11,700 nucleotides of DNA from Alphaproteobacteria bacterium (GTDB lineage Bacteria; Pseudomonadota; Alphaproteobacteria; SMXP01). The stretch spans positions 1 through 11,700 of the forward strand of contig JANQLI010000289.1 of assembly GCA_028280675.1 (NCBI GenBank). Reading direction: 5' to 3'. The position numbers were made by a program, and so were the translations under genes. Below are positions 5,973-11,700 of the stretch, piece after piece. Numbering within the stretch: position 1 is the stretch's first letter; each line of letters opens with the position of its first letter. The notes below the pieces were generated by a model. That model worked only from the letters and a program-made list of their open reading frames with translations, was not told the origin of the DNA and did no database searches.

Positions 5973-5998
5973 TTTCCTAGGAAAGCCGGTGCTTTCCT
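5973..5998 (-). promoter_or_regulatory. Hairpin and palindrome in the rpsT leader
   Basis: The rpsT leader RNA contains AGGAAAG / CTTTCCT (5998-5992 with 5985-5979), a 7-bp stem with a 6-base loop. It overlaps the 12-bp palindrome TTTCCTAGGAAA at 5973-5984. It sits between the promoter and the start codon. S20 translation is autoregulated in E. coli; whether this structure does so here is inference. Confidence 0.45.
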
Positions 5999-6013
5999 TC
6001 CTGTGAGGGCGGG

Positions 6014-6042
6014 GTTATACAAGGGCCGGTGCTATCCGTCAA
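6014..6042 (-). promoter_or_regulatory. Strong sigma70-type promoter for rpsT
   Basis: Minus-strand TTGACG (6037-6042; 5 of 6 to TTGACA) and TATAAC (6014-6019; 5 of 6 to TATAAT) are separated by exactly 17 bases. Transcription would start near 6007, giving a leader of about 55-60 bases before the rpsT ATG. It is the best promoter match seen in the window. Confidence 0.85.
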
Positions 6043-6085
6043 CAGCCCCTTTGCGCATTTCTTTTTGGGCGTGACGGCGCAGAAA

Positions 6086-6862
6086 TCAGCGGTTTTTGAA
6101 TTGCGCTTTGCGTTTTTCCGAAAAGGCGGCCATGCCCTCCTTCTGGTCATCCAGAGCGAATTGAGAATGGAAGACCCGGCGCTCAAAACGAATACCTTCA
6201 GAGAGGCTCACTTCATAAGCGCGATTGACCGATTCCTTGGTCATCATGGCGACAGGATGGGACATTTCTGCGATTTTCGCGGCGACTTTCACAGCTTCCG
6301 CCCGCAATTCGTCAAGCGGCACAATACGGCTCACCAGGCCACAGCGCTCGGCTTCCTCTGCATCCATCATCCGCCCGGTCAGGCACATTTCCATGGCCTT
6401 GGACTTGCCCACAAAGCGGGTGAGGCGTTGCGTCCCGCCAGCCCCTGGCATCACGCCAAGGCTGATCTCGGGTTGGCCGAATTTGGCGTTATCCGCCGCC
6501 AAGATAAAATCGCACATCATCGCCAGTTCACAACCGCCGCCCAAAGCATAGCCCGCAACCGCTGCGATCACCGGTTTGCGGGCCCGGCTGGCGCGCTCCC
6601 AATTGGCGCTAATGAAATCCTCTTTATAGACGTCCATATAGGACTTCTCTTGCATTTCCTTGATATCCGCCCCTGCGGCAAAGGCCTTTGTGGAACCGGT
6701 AATGACCAAACAGCCAATGGCGGCATCCTCTTCAAAGGCGTCAATGGCTGCGGTCAACTCGTCCATCAGCTCTTGATTTAAGGCATTCATTGCGTCCGGG
6801 CGATTGAGCGTGATCACGCCAACGTCGCCTTCTGTATCCACCAAAATGGTATTGTAAGCCAT
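6086..6862 (-). CDS. Enoyl-CoA hydratase (crotonase family)
   Basis: Hydrates trans-2-enoyl-CoA to 3-hydroxyacyl-CoA, as in fatty acid beta-oxidation. The 258-residue product has the crotonase landmarks: LNRPDAMNALN at about 19-29, the oxyanion-hole segment FAAGADIKEM at 61-70, ALGGGCELAMMCD at 106-118 with catalytic Glu112, and FGQPEISLGVMPGAGGTQRL at 128-147 with catalytic Glu132. Both glutamates typical of true hydratases are present, and length equals the short-chain hydratase family. The ATG at 6860-6862 is supported by GGAG 5 bases upstream. It occupies the ech position in the conserved block between rpsT and mutM. It may be transcribed from a weak promoter near 6948-6976. The exact substrate cannot be read from sequence, so no gene symbol is assigned. 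Confidence 0.93.
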   Translation of the reverse strand: MAYNTILVDTEGDVGVITLNRPDAMNALNQELMDELTAAIDAFEEDAAIGCLVITGSTKAFAAGADIKEMQEKSYMDVYKEDFISANWERASRARKPVIAAVAGYALGGGCELAMMCDFILAADNAKFGQPEISLGVMPGAGGTQRLTRFVGKSKAMEMCLTGRMMDAEEAERCGLVSRIVPLDELRAEAVKVAAKIAEMSHPVAMMTKESVNRAYEVSLSEGIRFERRVFHSQFALDDQKEGMAAFSEKRKAQFKNR

Positions 6863-6947
6863 GTGCGCTCCATTACCTGAGAGTCAAAAATGTTGTTTTT
6901 ATTATGTTTTTTCGGGCATCGATAAACGCAGCCCTCTTCAGGCCGTG

Positions 6948-6976
6948 GATATACGCCCATCTCCGCCTGTGAACAA
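6948..6976 (-). promoter_or_regulatory. Weak candidate promoter for enoyl-CoA hydratase
   Basis: Minus-strand TTGTTC (6971-6976) and TATATC (6948-6953) with a 17-base spacer, in the 152-base gap downstream of mutM. Each box is only a partial match (3 of 6 and 4 of 6). AT-rich sequence between this and the gene (near 6890-6910) offers alternatives such as CATAAT. Confidence 0.25.
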
Positions 6977-7014
6977 GAGAGGCGTTTAAGATTCTTTTGT
7001 GGCAGCGCCGCCCC

Positions 7015-7896
7015 CTAACGCTGGCATTTTGGGCAATAAAAGCTTGACCGGCCGGACTGCACAATGCGTTTGACCATCCCAGAGCACCCTTTGGCGACAC
7101 ACTTTTCCCCTTCACGGCCGTAAACGGCAAATTCATGCTGAAAATACCCCAGCTCGCCATCGGTTTGCACATAATCGCGCAAGCTTGACCCGCCCGCCTC
7201 TATGGCCCGCCGGATCACCGTGCGGATCGCTTCGGTAAGACGGGCAGAGCGCTTTCCGGGGATGGATTTCGCCAACCGCTTTGGTGAGATCCCAGCATAA
7301 AACAGCGCTTCACAGACATAGATATTGCCAAGCCCGGCGATGATCCGTTGATCTAACAAGGCTGCTTTGATGGGGGTTTTCTTATCCCGAAAAGCGGTGT
7401 TGAGATAATCCGGCGTCAGGGCATTGCCCGTGGGCTCCACCCCCATCGCGGCCAGAAGCGGATGATCCTCAAGACTGTCCCGGTCCGATAATGTCATCAG
7501 TCCGAAACGGCGGGGATCGCAATAGACCACGCGCGCGCCATTAGCGAGATCGAAGACAACATGATCATGTTTTCCTTCGCCGATCTCTTCGGGGTGCGCA
7601 CTGTCATACACCCTGGTGTCAGGGGCGGTGGCCTGGCCATTCGGCGCGACAATATAAAACCGGCCAGACATGCCAAGGTGCATGATCAGAACGGCGCCAT
7701 CATCCAATTCCGCCAGCATGTATTTCGCGCGCCGCCGCAGCGCCTCAACCTTGCGCCCTTTGAGGCGGGACACGAAATCAGGCGGAAACGGAAAGCGCAG
7801 ATCCGCGCGGCGCTGCTGCACATGTTTGATCTGCTGTCCCACCAGCACAGGTTCTAATCCACGGCGCACCGTTTCCACTTCGGGCAATTCAGGCAT
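7015..7896 (-). CDS. mutM: Formamidopyrimidine-DNA glycosylase
   Basis: Base-excision repair enzyme that removes 8-oxoguanine and formamidopyrimidines and cleaves the abasic site. The 293-residue product begins MPELPEVETVRRGL, supplying the N-terminal catalytic proline (Pro2) and Glu3. Lys58 lies in RRAKYML, and IMHLGMSGRF is at about 71-80. The helix-two-turn-helix region contains LLDQRIIAGLGNIYVCEAL. A C-terminal zinc finger uses Cys266, Cys271, Cys288 and Cys291 (CX4C...CX2C). Length is slightly above the common 270-290. An AGGGA lies about 10 bases before the ATG. It diverges from ubiE across 161 bases. Confidence 0.97.
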   Translation of the reverse strand: MPELPEVETVRRGLEPVLVGQQIKHVQQRRADLRFPFPPDFVSRLKGRKVEALRRRAKYMLAELDDGAVLIMHLGMSGRFYIVAPNGQATAPDTRVYDSAHPEEIGEGKHDHVVFDLANGARVVYCDPRRFGLMTLSDRDSLEDHPLLAAMGVEPTGNALTPDYLNTAFRDKKTPIKAALLDQRIIAGLGNIYVCEALFYAGISPKRLAKSIPGKRSARLTEAIRTVIRRAIEAGGSSLRDYVQTDGELGYFQHEFAVYGREGEKCVAKGCSGMVKRIVQSGRSSFYCPKCQR

Positions 7897-8057
7897 AAAT
7901 CAGCGTTCCCTACACATTTTCCGTCACATTCACCGCGCATTTGCCAAGAGAGGGGCGAAATGCCGCGCTTCAGCCATAGCATAGGCCGGTGATCTGGGAT
8001 ATGGTCGCCCTCCTTATTCTGTCAGTGCTTCCAGCACCTTAAGTCCCGAGGACACGT
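7897..8057. other. mutM-ubiE divergent intergenic region
   Basis: A 161-base spacer between divergent genes that must hold promoters for both, but I see no confident -35/-10 pair on either strand. A small hairpin GTGCT-TCC-AGCAC lies at 8025-8037 just before the ubiE ribosome binding site. No DnaA box is visible, although gene orientation flips here. Confidence 0.4.
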
Positions 8058-8843
8058 ATGTCTGCTGAGATGAGTCATTTTGGATTTCGCGATATTCCCG
8101 CCGCTGACAAGGCCGGGATGGTGCGCGGGGTGTTCGATTCCGTCGCAGGGAAGTACGACCTGATGAATGATCTGATGTCAGGCGGCGTGCACCGGCTTTG
8201 GAAAAACGCGATGGTCGATTGGCTGAACCCGCAGCCCGGACAGACCTTCCTCGATGTTGCCGGAGGGACCGGTGATATTGCCTTTCGCATTTTGGACCGA
8301 CTCAATGCGCGGGCCGCAAAACAAAATCTCACGGGGGAAGAGATTGGCCATGTCAGTGTGTGTGACATCAATGAAGCGATGCTGAATACCGGTTATGACC
8401 GCGCCTTAACGCGCAGCCTTGACGATCAGAACAATCTCAGCTGGGTCTGCGGCAATGCAGAGCATCTTCCCCTGCCCGGTAAACATATCGATGCCTATAC
8501 GATTGCGTTTGGTATTCGCAACGTGACTCATATCGACCAAGCCTTATCTGACGCCTACCGGGTTCTGAAACCTGGCGGGCGTTTTCTGTGCCTCGAATTT
8601 TCAGAGGTCAAAGTCGCAGGCCTCGATGATCTTTATGACCTGTTCTCGTTTGACATTCTGCCGCGCCTCGGTGAGTGGGTCGCAAAAGAGAAAGACGCCT
8701 ATCAATATCTTGCAGAGAGCATTCGCCGTTTCCCCAATCAGCAAACATTTAAGACCATGATTGCAGAGGCCGGTTTCGAGAATGTGAGCGTGCGGAATCT
8801 CAGTGGCGGCATTGCCGCCCTCCATTCCGGATGGCGTCTTTAG
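8058..8843 (+). CDS. ubiE: Ubiquinone/menaquinone biosynthesis C-methyltransferase UbiE
   Basis: SAM-dependent C-methyltransferase of ubiquinone (and, where present, menaquinone) synthesis. The 261-residue product carries FDSVAGKYDLMNDLMSGGVHRLWK at about 26-49, which is the UbiE entry signature. The SAM-binding motif LDVAGGTGDIAFR is at 65-77, GNAEHLPLP lies mid-protein, then LKPGGRFLCLEFSEV, and YQYLAESIRRFPNQ in the C-terminal third, all characteristic of UbiE/COQ5. The ATG at 8058 has GAGGA 5 bases before it. ubiB begins 15 bases after its stop on the same strand, so the two quinone genes are very likely cotranscribed. Confidence 0.97.
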   Translation: MSAEMSHFGFRDIPAADKAGMVRGVFDSVAGKYDLMNDLMSGGVHRLWKNAMVDWLNPQPGQTFLDVAGGTGDIAFRILDRLNARAAKQNLTGEEIGHVSVCDINEAMLNTGYDRALTRSLDDQNNLSWVCGNAEHLPLPGKHIDAYTIAFGIRNVTHIDQALSDAYRVLKPGGRFLCLEFSEVKVAGLDDLYDLFSFDILPRLGEWVAKEKDAYQYLAESIRRFPNQQTFKTMIAEAGFENVSVRNLSGGIAALHSGWRL

Positions 8844-8858
8844 AGCAGCGACGCGCCG

Positions 8859-10457
8859 ATGTGGACAAGCTTACGCCATAGCATGCGGCTTTTTCGTACA
8901 GCCTGCATCCTTGCGCAGTATGATGCGTTGATCCCCCATGAAATAGCCGCCGAGGTGCCCCGCGCGATCCGTTGGGGCGTGAAGATCTTGCGCCTGATGC
9001 CACTGTCAGCAGGTTCAGGATCAAAAGAGATCAAACACGCAAGCGCGGGAAAACGCCTTGCTGCGGCGCTCAGTTACTTAGGCCCGACATATATTAAGCT
9101 TGGACAGTTTCTCGCCACCCGGCCCGATATTATCGGCGCAGACTTAGCAGATGATTTGAAAAGCCTGCAGGACCGCTTACCGCCCTTCGCCATGGACGAA
9201 GCGAAAGCGGTGATTGAAAAAGACCTGGGGGCGTCATGCAATGATCTGTTCAGCGTGTTCGAGCCGCCGATGGCGGCGGCCTCAATCGCCCAAGTGCACC
9301 GGGCGCGGTTGCGCACACCAGATGGCAGCGGCAAAGATGTCGCGGTGAAAGTTCTCCGGCCTGGGAGTGAGCGCATTTTTCAGAGCGAAATGGACACCTT
9401 TGCCTGGGCCGCCGGGAAAATTGAGCGCGTGTTTCCGGAAAGCCGCCGTCTGGAGCCAAAGAAACTCATCGCCACGTTGCAGAAGAGTGTGGAGCTGGAG
9501 ATGGATTTGCGTCTTGAAGCCGCCGCCGCATCTGAGATGGCGGAACGCAATCGTGAGCGGGCGCGGTTTCGCGTACCGAACATTGTGTGGCCGCACACGT
9601 CGCAAAAAGTGCTGACAACGGAATGGATCGACGGCACGCCTTTAGGCCATCGCGAGGCGCTTCTTGCCGCGGGGCACGACCTTGACGGACTGGCGCAGGA
9701 TGTTGTGCAGCTCTTCTTACATCACGCGCTTGATGATGGGTTTTTTCATGCCGACATGCATCACGGGAATTTGTTTGTCGATGCGGAAGGGCGGCTTGTG
9801 GCGGTCGATTTCGGGATTATGGGGCGGCTTGATAAATTCACTCGGCGTTATCTCGCAGAAATTCTTTACGGCTTCATCACGCGGGATTATGAGCGTCTTG
9901 CGGATATTCACTTTGACGCTGGCTATGTCAGCCGCAGTCAATCCCGCGCCGCGTTTGCGCAAGCGTTGCGGTCTGTTGGAGAGCCTGTGTTTGACCGCAA
10001 GGCCTCCGACATCTCCATGGCCCGTCTGTTAGCGCAGCTTTTTCAAGTCACCGACATGTTTGACATGCACTTGCAGCCGCAATTGGTGTTGCTGCAAAAA
10101 ACCATGGTGGTGGTTGAAGGCGTCGCGCGGGATCTCAATCCATCAATGAACATCTGGGATATATCGCGCCCGATTGTCGAGCAGTGGATGCACAAAAATT
10201 TAGGCGCCGAAGCGAAGGTCAGAGATTTGATCGAAGGCGTGCAATCCCTCGCCCCTGTCATTCAAAAATTGCCAGAGCTTGCCGGTCACCTTGATGCGCT
10301 CAGTGCGATTATCGATGAAGATGGGCTGCGCCTGCATCCGGACACATTACGGGCGATGGCGGCCGAAGACAAAAAACGCAATGCATCTTTGATCCGGGCT
10401 GTCTGGGTTGCCGCGTTCGCGCTTGCCGCCCTGGCCATTGCCGTAATCTTCTCCTGA
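8859..10457 (+). CDS. ubiB: Ubiquinone biosynthesis protein UbiB (atypical kinase/ATPase)
   Basis: Membrane-associated member of the ABC1/ADCK (UbiB) protein-kinase-like family needed for ubiquinone synthesis, thought to act as an ATPase that helps extract or organise quinone intermediates. The 532 residues hold the family motifs in order: KxGQ as IKLGQF (80-83), the alanine-rich loop AAAS (139-142) instead of a glycine loop, VAVKVLRPG with Lys164, ExD as ELEMDL (Glu214-Asp216), HADMHHGN (297-304) and DFG (317-319). A single strongly hydrophobic segment at about 510-531 ends the protein, consistent with a C-terminal membrane anchor. No good ribosome binding site precedes ATG 8859; translational coupling to ubiE, or the ATG at 8883, are alternatives. 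The TGA stop abuts the stop codon of the convergent gene at 10458. Confidence 0.96.
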   Translation: MWTSLRHSMRLFRTACILAQYDALIPHEIAAEVPRAIRWGVKILRLMPLSAGSGSKEIKHASAGKRLAAALSYLGPTYIKLGQFLATRPDIIGADLADDLKSLQDRLPPFAMDEAKAVIEKDLGASCNDLFSVFEPPMAAASIAQVHRARLRTPDGSGKDVAVKVLRPGSERIFQSEMDTFAWAAGKIERVFPESRRLEPKKLIATLQKSVELEMDLRLEAAAASEMAERNRERARFRVPNIVWPHTSQKVLTTEWIDGTPLGHREALLAAGHDLDGLAQDVVQLFLHHALDDGFFHADMHHGNLFVDAEGRLVAVDFGIMGRLDKFTRRYLAEILYGFITRDYERLADIHFDAGYVSRSQSRAAFAQALRSVGEPVFDRKASDISMARLLAQLFQVTDMFDMHLQPQLVLLQKTMVVVEGVARDLNPSMNIWDISRPIVEQWMHKNLGAEAKVRDLIEGVQSLAPVIQKLPELAGHLDALSAIIDEDGLRLHPDTLRAMAAEDKKRNASLIRAVWVAAFALAALAIAVIFS

Positions 10458-10790
10458 TTATTTCCGGCGCAAGGATGTGTTTTGGTCGTGATGACGGCGC
10501 AAGTCTTTAATGCGGTGATGTTCTTCAAGCACCCAAGCGGCAAAGGCTTCTTCGTTGCCTTCCCACATGACATAGGCCAAGAAGAGATAGATCGGCATGG
10601 TGACCATAGCGAAAACGGTGCCATTGACGAAAACCGAAAACGAACTGCCCACTAAGATCATAATGGCGGCATAAGCAACCCCAGCTACAAGGCCTGGCAG
10701 CACACCATGGCTGATCATAAAGAGACGCCGCCCTTGCGCGCGTTCTTGCCGCCATTTGTAAGGATCAATCTTGCGCTTAAAAACAAACAT
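10458..10790 (-). CDS. Small membrane protein of unknown function, two predicted helices
   Basis: I do not recognise a family. The 110-residue product starts MFVFKRKIDPYKWRQERAQG, a basic, probably cytoplasmic N-terminus. It has two hydrophobic segments, about residues 27-48 and 56-76, joined by a short loop, then a charged, His/Arg-rich tail (HHRIKDLRRHH). No signal peptide, cysteine motif or catalytic motif is visible. The ATG at 10788-10790 is chosen because AGAGG lies just before it; a GTG four codons upstream (10800-10802) would overlap that ribosome binding site. It is convergent with ubiB with no base between the stop codons, and divergent from coaBC. Its leader has an unusual structured segment (10803-10844). 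Composition resembles the neighbours, so it is likely a native gene. Confidence 0.7.
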   Translation of the reverse strand: MFVFKRKIDPYKWRQERAQGRRLFMISHGVLPGLVAGVAYAAIMILVGSSFSVFVNGTVFAMVTMPIYLFLAYVMWEGNEEAFAAWVLEEHHRIKDLRRHHDQNTSLRRK

Positions 10791-10802
10791 GTGTCCTCTC
10801 AC

Positions 10803-10844
10803 AGCCGTGTTCGGAATGGGACTACCGCTCGGCTCTCTGAGCCG
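10803..10844 (-). promoter_or_regulatory. Structured leader with 5S-rRNA-like segment
   Basis: In the direction of the small membrane protein gene, GAGCCG (10835-10830) can pair with CGGCTC upstream (10844-10839, 3-base loop). Alternatively its AGCCG can pair with CGGCT downstream (10807-10803, 22-base loop). The second loop includes CCCATTCCGAACACGG (10820-10805), which resembles the conserved loop B/helix III/loop C segment of bacterial 5S rRNA (CCCAUNCCGAAC). The rest of a 5S gene is not present. Function is unknown. Confidence 0.4.
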
Positions 10845-10845
10845 C

Positions 10846-10876
10846 TATATAAGGAGTTATGCAAAAGGAATGACAA
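10846..10876 (-). promoter_or_regulatory. Candidate promoter for the small membrane protein gene
   Basis: Minus-strand TTGTCA (10871-10876; 5 of 6 to TTGACA) and TATATA (10846-10851; 4 of 6) with a 19-base spacer, longer than ideal. Transcription would start near 10839 with a leader of about 48 bases. TATAAG on the plus strand (10848-10853) overlaps and could serve coaBC, but no matching -35 was seen. Confidence 0.35.
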
Positions 10877-10941
10877 TTTTGCCCAAATGGGCTGAAGACC
10901 GCATTTTTTTGAGGATTATGGTTAATCGTGCTGCACGGTAA
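10870..10941 (+). CDS. Doubtful upstream mini-ORF overlapping the coaBC start
   Basis: ATG at 10870 opens 23 codons (begins MTILPKWAED, ends MVNRAAR) and stops at 10939-10941, past the proposed coaBC GTG start at 10928 in another frame. A four-codon ORF (10859-10873) precedes it with an ATGA overlap. AAGGAG (10851-10856) and GAGGA (10911-10915) lie nearby, but spacings are poor for any of these starts. There is no sequence evidence of function beyond the arrangement. Confidence 0.12.
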   Translation: MTILPKWAEDRIFLRIMVNRAAR

Positions 10942-11700
10942 AAAGATATTACTGATTATCTCAGGGGGCATTGCCGCGTACAAAACCCTCGAGTTTATCC
11001 GCCGCGCGCGCGAACAAGGGGCCTCTGTGAGAGCGATCTTAACCACGTCTGGCGCCGCCTTCGTGACCCCTCTTTCGGTCGCTTCCTTAACCGGTGAGAA
11101 GGTCTATCAGGACCTCTTTGACCTGACAGATGAAGCCGAAATGGGACACATTCAACTGTCCCGTGACAGCGACCTGATCCTTGTTGCGCCGGCCACCGCC
11201 AATCTGATGGCCAAAATGGTGCAAGGCATTGCCGATGATCTGGCGACCACATGCCTGCTTGCCACCGACACGCCAGTAATGATTGCCCCTGCCATGAATG
11301 TCCGCATGTGGCAGCACCCCGCCACACAGCGCAATGTAGAGCAGTTGCAGCAAGATGGGATTCACTTTGTCGGACCGACCGAAGGCGACATGGCCTGCGG
11401 CGAATACGGGCCGGGACGGATGTCGGAACCCGCTGATATTTTAAACGCGGTGGATGCTTTCTTTGACGGCGCTCAGTCTCAACACCCGCCGTTACAGGAC
11501 AAAGACCCTGCGCCAGCGGTCACACCAATGCCATTGCAAAACGCGCAGCAGCAATCCAATCTACCGCTCAGCGGAAAACGGGTGCTGATTACCGCAGGGC
11601 CGACCCATGAGCCGATTGATCCAGTGCGGTTCATCGCCAACCGGTCGAGCGGCAAACAAGGCTTTGCCATTGCCAAAGCGATGCGCGAACTGGGCGCGGA
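10928..11700 (+). CDS. coaBC: Bifunctional phosphopantothenoylcysteine decarboxylase / phosphopantothenate-cysteine ligase, 5' part (cut by window edge)
   Basis: Catalyses two consecutive steps of coenzyme A synthesis: ligation of cysteine to 4'-phosphopantothenate (CoaB) and FMN-dependent decarboxylation to 4'-phosphopantetheine (CoaC). About 257 codons are present. The CoaC flavoprotein domain shows SGGIAAYK at 12-19, GHIQLSR with catalytic His74, APATANLMAK at 88-96, PAMNVRMW with Asn124 at 121-128 and ACGEYGPGRM with Cys157. The CoaB domain opens at about 213 with LPLSGKRVLITAGPT and IANRSSGKQG. The start is taken as GTG at 10928, giving (M)LHGKKILLIISGG, the normal family N-terminus; there is no in-frame ATG after the upstream stop at 10910. 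GAGGA lies 12 bases before it, further than usual. The linker between domains (about 181-212) is long and Gln/Pro-rich. Confidence 0.94.
   Translation, partial: MLHGKKILLIISGGIAAYKTLEFIRRAREQGASVRAILTTSGAAFVTPLSVASLTGEKVYQDLFDLTDEAEMGHIQLSRDSDLILVAPATANLMAKMVQGIADDLATTCLLATDTPVMIAPAMNVRMWQHPATQRNVEQLQQDGIHFVGPTEGDMACGEYGPGRMSEPADILNAVDAFFDGAQSQHPPLQDKDPAPAVTPMPLQNAQQQSNLPLSGKRVLITAGPTHEPIDPVRFIANRSSGKQGFAIAKAMRELGA

Noticed and set aside
10801..10860. Complete or partial 5S rRNA gene on the minus strand
   Set aside because: Only a roughly 20-base core matches; downstream sequence becomes the coding region of the membrane protein gene and the 5S terminal helix is absent.
10880..10910. Intrinsic terminator GCCC/GGGC followed by seven T before coaBC
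   Set aside because: The stem is only 4 bp with about 13 bases between it and the T-run, so it does not fit a terminator.
1..11700. Mobile element, CRISPR array, defence island or prophage
   Set aside because: No transposase, integrase, repeat-spacer periodicity or phage-like gene is seen; all recognisable genes are syntenic housekeeping genes.

Overview
The window looks like a chromosomal replication-origin neighbourhood of an alphaproteobacterium. On the minus strand it carries dnaA, dnaN, recF and the 5' part of gyrB in that transcriptional order. Next to dnaA lies the block rpsT, enoyl-CoA hydratase, mutM | ubiE, ubiB, (small membrane protein), coaBC. I recall rpsT-ech-mutM-ubiE-ubiB-coaBC beside dnaA as an alphaproteobacterial arrangement. 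The adjacent dnaA-dnaN-recF-gyrB cluster is the ancestral bacterial order, which many Alphaproteobacteria have dispersed. Genus and order cannot be fixed from what is here. Coding DNA is moderately GC-rich; the dnaA-rpsT intergenic region is clearly AT-richer.

Layout: 1-536 gyrB (minus, C-terminal part outside the window); 560-1783 recF; 1822-2946 dnaN; 2947-3297 intergenic, with a possible dnaN promoter; 3298-4887 dnaA; 4888-5682 a 795-base gap holding the dnaA leader, a putative oriC and the rpsT terminator; 5683-5949 rpsT, with a strong sigma70-type promoter; 6086-6862 enoyl-CoA hydratase; 7015-7896 mutM; 7897-8057 divergent intergenic; 8058-8843 ubiE and 8859-10457 ubiB (plus); 10458-10790 a small two-helix membrane protein (minus) whose stop codon abuts that of ubiB; 10928-end coaBC (plus, truncated by the window).

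The genes are housekeeping: replication initiation and clamp (DnaA, DnaN), recombinational repair (RecF), supercoiling (GyrB), ribosome assembly (S20), acyl-CoA metabolism, oxidised-base repair (MutM), ubiquinone synthesis (UbiE, UbiB) and coenzyme A synthesis (CoaBC). I see no mobile element, CRISPR array, phage gene or defence system, and no clearly new multi-gene system.

The unexplained signal is in non-coding DNA. The dnaA leader has mutually exclusive hairpins next to its ribosome binding site. The oriC candidate has no canonical DnaA box and no GANTC site, but has an AT-rich tract, a GC alternating purine-pyrimidine island and several perfect inverted repeats. Two mini-ORFs have strong AAAGGAG ribosome binding sites. 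The leader of the small membrane protein gene carries a segment resembling the conserved loop of 5S rRNA. The start region of coaBC is overlapped by tiny ORFs.
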